Shown: piece after piece, positions 59,995 through 64,000 of the stretch
How the letters are laid out: every line of letters begins with the position of its first letter
Numbering within the stretch: the stretch's first letter is position 1
Assembly: GCA_904066235.2 (NCBI GenBank)
Contig: CAJFCV020000005.1
Location: 3,777,501 to 3,841,500 of the forward strand
Source of the DNA: Bursaphelenchus xylophilus
Taxonomy: Eukaryota > Nematoda > Chromadorea > Rhabditida > Aphelenchoididae
Direction: 5' to 3'
DNA: 64,000 nucleotides
The notes under the pieces: generated by a model
Seen by the model: the letters and a program-made list of their open reading frames with translations, nothing else
Database searches by the model: none
Told to the model about the DNA's origin: nothing
Translations under genes and position numbers: made by a program

Positions 59995-62900
59995 TTACAC
60001 ACTGGATGGCGGTTGTTTGATTTCTGGAATTTGTGCAGAAGAGCTTGTCCCGACTTCAACTGTACCAGGGAATCTTTTCCTTCGCATATGGAAATCCTCA
60101 AGGACATTACCGTTGAAATCACTGTGACCGAAAGTCAGCATCACAGAGAGATTTTCGTCTTCCACTTGGGCTATTCGCTGAAACAAGAATTAATAAAGAT
60201 TTGTAACAATCCGTAGTGGATAACAAGATTTTTGGGATTTTCAGACAAAAAAAATAAATTTTCTCACTGTACTTCGTAAACAAAATTAATCTTTTCCTCT
60301 CAAACCACAATATTTTTCACTTCGCCAAAGCGAAATTTTCTCATTATTTTCCCGACAGATATACTTTCTGTAAAACTTACATCAAAAGCTGGAAGAAGAA
60401 GCAACAATTCGCTGACTCGTTCCATCGTCTTCTCCATATTATTCCCTACTTTTTGCTTGACCAAAGCTTGCAGAACACTCGTGTAGAATCTCCTGGTATT
60501 TTTTATGACTTCAGCGCCTTGTTCGCTTAGGCCAACGACTAAAACTAGTACTTACAGTACCGCTAATAAAGCGCTTACCCGGACTCATGACGCACAAGAT
60601 TCTGAGGATCCGAATCTCCTCTTCGCTGACGCCCAGCTCCATGCAAGGCTTGATGATGCTCTGCCAGACCATGTTATAGAGTTGGACCACATAACCATAC
60701 TTTCTAAAAACATACCTAAACAAACGAAATTTACATTCAGCGTTAAGCAGTTTGTCAGACAACAAGAGAGAACAGGCACCCAGCTCAGAAAGTGGAAGGA
60801 CTGGCAATAAAAAATAAATTTTGTCAAATTTTTCAATGTCTTTGTTTACAGTAAGATTTGAGACTTCAAAAAAAAACTGATGACTAAAGCTAATCCCTGC
60901 TTTTTTACATGCTTTCTCTGCTTGCCATTCGGACGGGTCACAAGATATACGAACATGTTAGCAATAATTAAGCCACTATCCGATTACTGACCGACAAGAC
61001 TCGACTATGTTTTCTACAATAGCCTCACAGACCCACAAACAAAGACCAAGACACCACCACCACTAACAATAAGACATCACGCAGTAATATAAGATAAGCT
61101 CACTCTCTGCTGATCCCGCATAATTCCGGATGATCCACTGGAAAATACAGTCCACCTGTCAGTGGGATCATCTTGATCGTGCAATTCGGATTCCTTATAT
61201 AATACTGTAAGGCATTTTGGACCACAGTTCCCCAAGCTCCGGTGATCGCACGATCAGAGAGAATTGTAATTCTATCGGTTACATCCAGTTGAAGGAACTC
61301 CGGGATATGTGTAATCCAATCGATGACATATAAACTCGTTCGAAGCCAGATCCGCATGAATGGATCCAATCCGGGCGTGCGCGGCTCCCAATCTATCGCC
61401 GAACGAGCGGCCATTGCGCGAGGGTGCAGGAAACTCTCTTCGGTCGATAAGTTGGGATTGTTGTAGTACTCAGTGTCAGTAGAGCCAATATGGGAGACTG
61501 TAGTGTCTTTATAGGCGTCGAGGAAATTGTCAACGGATTTCCAATAATTGTTGATGGAGAAGATGTCATTTGGGTTGAAAATTGGGATCGAACTACGGTA
61601 GCCAAGCGGAAGATAGTCGGATTGGGCCTAAAATTTGGTTTTATAAAAATTGAAAGACATAACAATGAATACATCAAAAGAAATCACTGGAAATGTCATC
61701 ATACTCTGTGTCAGACAACCTCTACTGCCTATCTTTATGTTTACTTTTCAAAACTCACCAGCATTTGATGTTGCATTATGATTGGTGTGGCTGTTGTGAC
61801 ACTTGTCTCTGCCTGGACTAAGCAACGATCAGTTGGCCAAGTTGGAGAGATCAGACCTTCCGACGGAATTATCGACGTTGGCGAGTTGGTTTGGGAAGCC
61901 GGAACTGAAGAAACCTCGGTTTTTTGGCTGGGAGGGGCAGTCGAAGCATCCAGACTGGAAGGAGAGGAGAGGCTGGAAGTGGAGGGAAGGTCGCACTCGG
62001 ATAGGCAACTTATGTGAGGGTCCTAGAAAAGGATTGTTAGAAAAGGGCAGTAAATAAAGTCAAATTTGAGTACAGGAGATTATTAGAAAATCGCCGGGGG
62101 TGTTCAACCCAGATTTTTTTCAAACTTTTCCTGGTCTTTACGTACGGAAATCCCTGGTCTTTTCCCACAATGTCAGCACTGGAAATTTTATCTTTTACTT
62201 ATTTTTGTCCTAATTTATCATAATCTACTTGTCATTTTCATATAACTTGATCTTCAACCTCGTATGTGGCTTGACCAATTTTTATCTTGCAATTAATTTG
62301 ATGCGAATTTCAGAATTATAATAACCTTTGCATCTCGAGTTCTTTTTTCGTTTCTTTCGTTTTTACCATTCCTATTTTTACAGCTTTCATTTACTCAATT
62401 GCTCTTTAGAATGCTGTTCTTTTTTGTCTTTCGGCAAGTCTAGGAGAAACAGAAATAACTGCGGTTGACGTCCATATGCCATGACTAATTTTTTGCGTTT
62501 AAAAAAATTGCCATGTGCAGATTGACGTAGGAAACGGTAAAAAATCAGAGAATCTTTGGCCTTGAAGTGTCTAGGATTTTATAAATAATTTCGGCCAGAA
62601 ATATGCTTATCGCACATCATCTTTTTTTATAAAAATTGGTCCATTAGCTGGTCTAGTGCAATATAATTGAAAAATTTTTATTTTTGGAAATTCTGATGAC
62701 TGCTTAGCGCTTTCAGTATCTTCTTATAGCTATCGAGAGACTAAAAAGTCATGTATTTGTTGATTTCCCGGTCTTACGGAGATCCCCGGACCAAAGTCCG
62801 CCTTTTTTTCTCTTATTCAATCACATGATTCAGATTTTTTTGACAAAAAAATAATATTTTTTCTCCTTCGAACATATTTTGTAAATAATTGAACAAGCCA

Positions 62901-64000
62901 TTAGTAGGAGATGGAATGAGTCAACTGTAAAAAGACGCTTTAGCGTTATTACTTTAGATTTTATGTTGCATTAGACATCAAAATTTTAATAAACAAATTG
63001 GAGGAAGAATTATGCAAAATTTTTACTGAGAAAGTAATGTCATTTCAACACTTTATTTTTCATCCCAAAGTTTCAAAAATTATCATCCTAAAATTTGCAT
63101 ATGCAAAATTTCCCCAAAAAATTTCATAAAATAAAAATCCTACCTGGATCATTGTCATATTGTTGTTCCGAGTAATCGCCGAAGGTGTAGGTAGCCTTGG
63201 AAAACTGCCAAATGAAAATTTTACGTCCATCCTTGGGTCATACGGTGCTACCGAAGGCGAAACTGGAGAGTATTTTACTCGGACTGGGCCGATGTTATTC
63301 CCTCGCACTTCATACATGTCTGGCGACCAGTCTGTAGGGCTGGAAGATTCGTGTCGGTCGCTCTGGACCACTAAAAACAAGTTTTTAGACAAAATTTTTT
63401 TCTTAATTAAAAAGCCATAAATTGCAAAAATTGAAGATTTCAGGATTAAAAAACACGAAACAAATGAAAAAATAAATTTTGATTGTAAAATACAGAGCCC
63501 CAAACCGGTGCCTTCTGGTCTAGGCAATATTTTAAAAGAAAAATTCAAAAATTCAATTTCGCGCCAAATTTCGGCATTGTGCACCAAGGTCTGAAAAAGT
63601 GCCATTTGACTGCCAAACAAAATTATAAATCCCAAAAAATATTCAAAAACAAAAATTTGGGCGCTTTGATTATTTGAGAACATTTTTATTATATTATCCA
63701 TGGCTGGATTTATTACTATAAGTTTTCGGCAAAAAGAGATTTTTTTTATAAAAAAATCAAGGTCTAAAACCTCAAAAACCTACATCCAGGGTTTAACCCA
63801 ACCTTCAAGCACTTCTGAAGACGGCAAGCTCGGCAGCAGTTACGGTATTCTGAAGAAAAATAACTTTTTGCAAAATTGAACGATCAAAAAAATATTGTGG
63901 TTAGAAGTCGATGTATTCGATGTATCTTACCCTTAACAATATTACAGCCCAAATTGTGGGCGCATACATAGACCCGTTTCGCGCGAATCGACCGGCGAAA
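59995..64000 (-). CDS. Nuclear hormone receptor, 5' end beyond the window
   Basis: Ligand-regulated transcription factor of the zinc-finger nuclear receptor family. Exons on the minus strand: 63931 to right edge, 63784-63849, 63144-63370, 61759-62022, 61104-61627, 60579-60715, 60381-60538, 59995-60177; phases agree. The first two exons give the second half of the DNA-binding domain: FRRSIRAKRVYVCAHNLGCN, then EYRNCCRACRLQKCLKVGLN, with all four Cys of the second zinc finger. A hinge follows that is rich in Ser, Thr and Pro (over 160 residues). The ligand-binding domain spans helix 3 to helix 10: ITHIPEFLQLDVTDRITILS, LYNMVWQSIIKPCMELGVSE, and NTRRFYTSVLQALVKQK. In exon 60579-60715 a second acceptor 12 bases downstream is also in phase, so two isoforms differing by four residues are possible. 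Resembles the nematode expanded receptor group; the orthologue is not assigned. Confidence 0.9.

Overview
The window looks like a nematode nuclear genome segment. Introns are short and end in TTTTCAG or TATTTTAG, and the protein families (single-domain phospholipase B with a C-terminal membrane anchor, a tandem pair of secreted glucosylceramidases, a divergent nuclear receptor) fit a roundworm. I do not name a genus. Nine protein-coding genes could be rebuilt exon by exon with consistent splice phases, plus one intact tRNA gene.

Layout. 1-2058 (-): 5' part of a cathepsin Z gene running off the left edge. 4653-9049 (-): a complete DHHC palmitoyltransferase; one long palindromic transposon lies just downstream and a second sits in its third-to-second-exon intron, with two tRNA-like relics. 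9050-32650: a gene-poor, repeat-rich block with a Tc1-type fold-back element, an intact tRNA-Gln(CTG), a (TA)n tract, a small palindromic MITE, another fold-back element, and an 8.9-kb cluster of four head-to-tail Helitron-like copies, of which 4.18 kb is an almost perfect tandem duplication. An inverted pair of tRNA-bearing repeats and a MITE family follow. 32752-34389 (+): cytosolic sulfotransferase. 36099-38201 (+): phospholipase B-like protein that has lost two catalytic blocks. 40596-43039 (+): membrane-anchored gamma-glutamyltranspeptidase. 43140-47046: a repeat array carrying decayed coding exons, with a TTAA-flanked fold-back element inserted into one unit. 48442-52638 (-): NAA35, the NatC auxiliary subunit. 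53266-55444 and 56564-58956 (-): two tandem glucosylceramidase paralogues with identical exon structure. 59995-64000 (-): a nuclear hormone receptor cut at its 5' end by the right edge.

The genes do not form an obvious pathway or operon. Several act in lysosomal or secreted hydrolysis and detoxification (cathepsin Z, glucosylceramidases, gamma-glutamyltranspeptidase, sulfotransferase), but I see no shared regulation. The accessory content is transposon-derived: at least four long fold-back elements, Helitrons and several MITE families. I found no CRISPR array, no prokaryotic gene and no clearly new multi-gene system. The most notable items are the palindromes whose two arms resemble each other more than the matching arms of a sister copy, the catalytically dead phospholipase B, the near-identical Helitron duplication, and two dispersed short motifs without an explanation.
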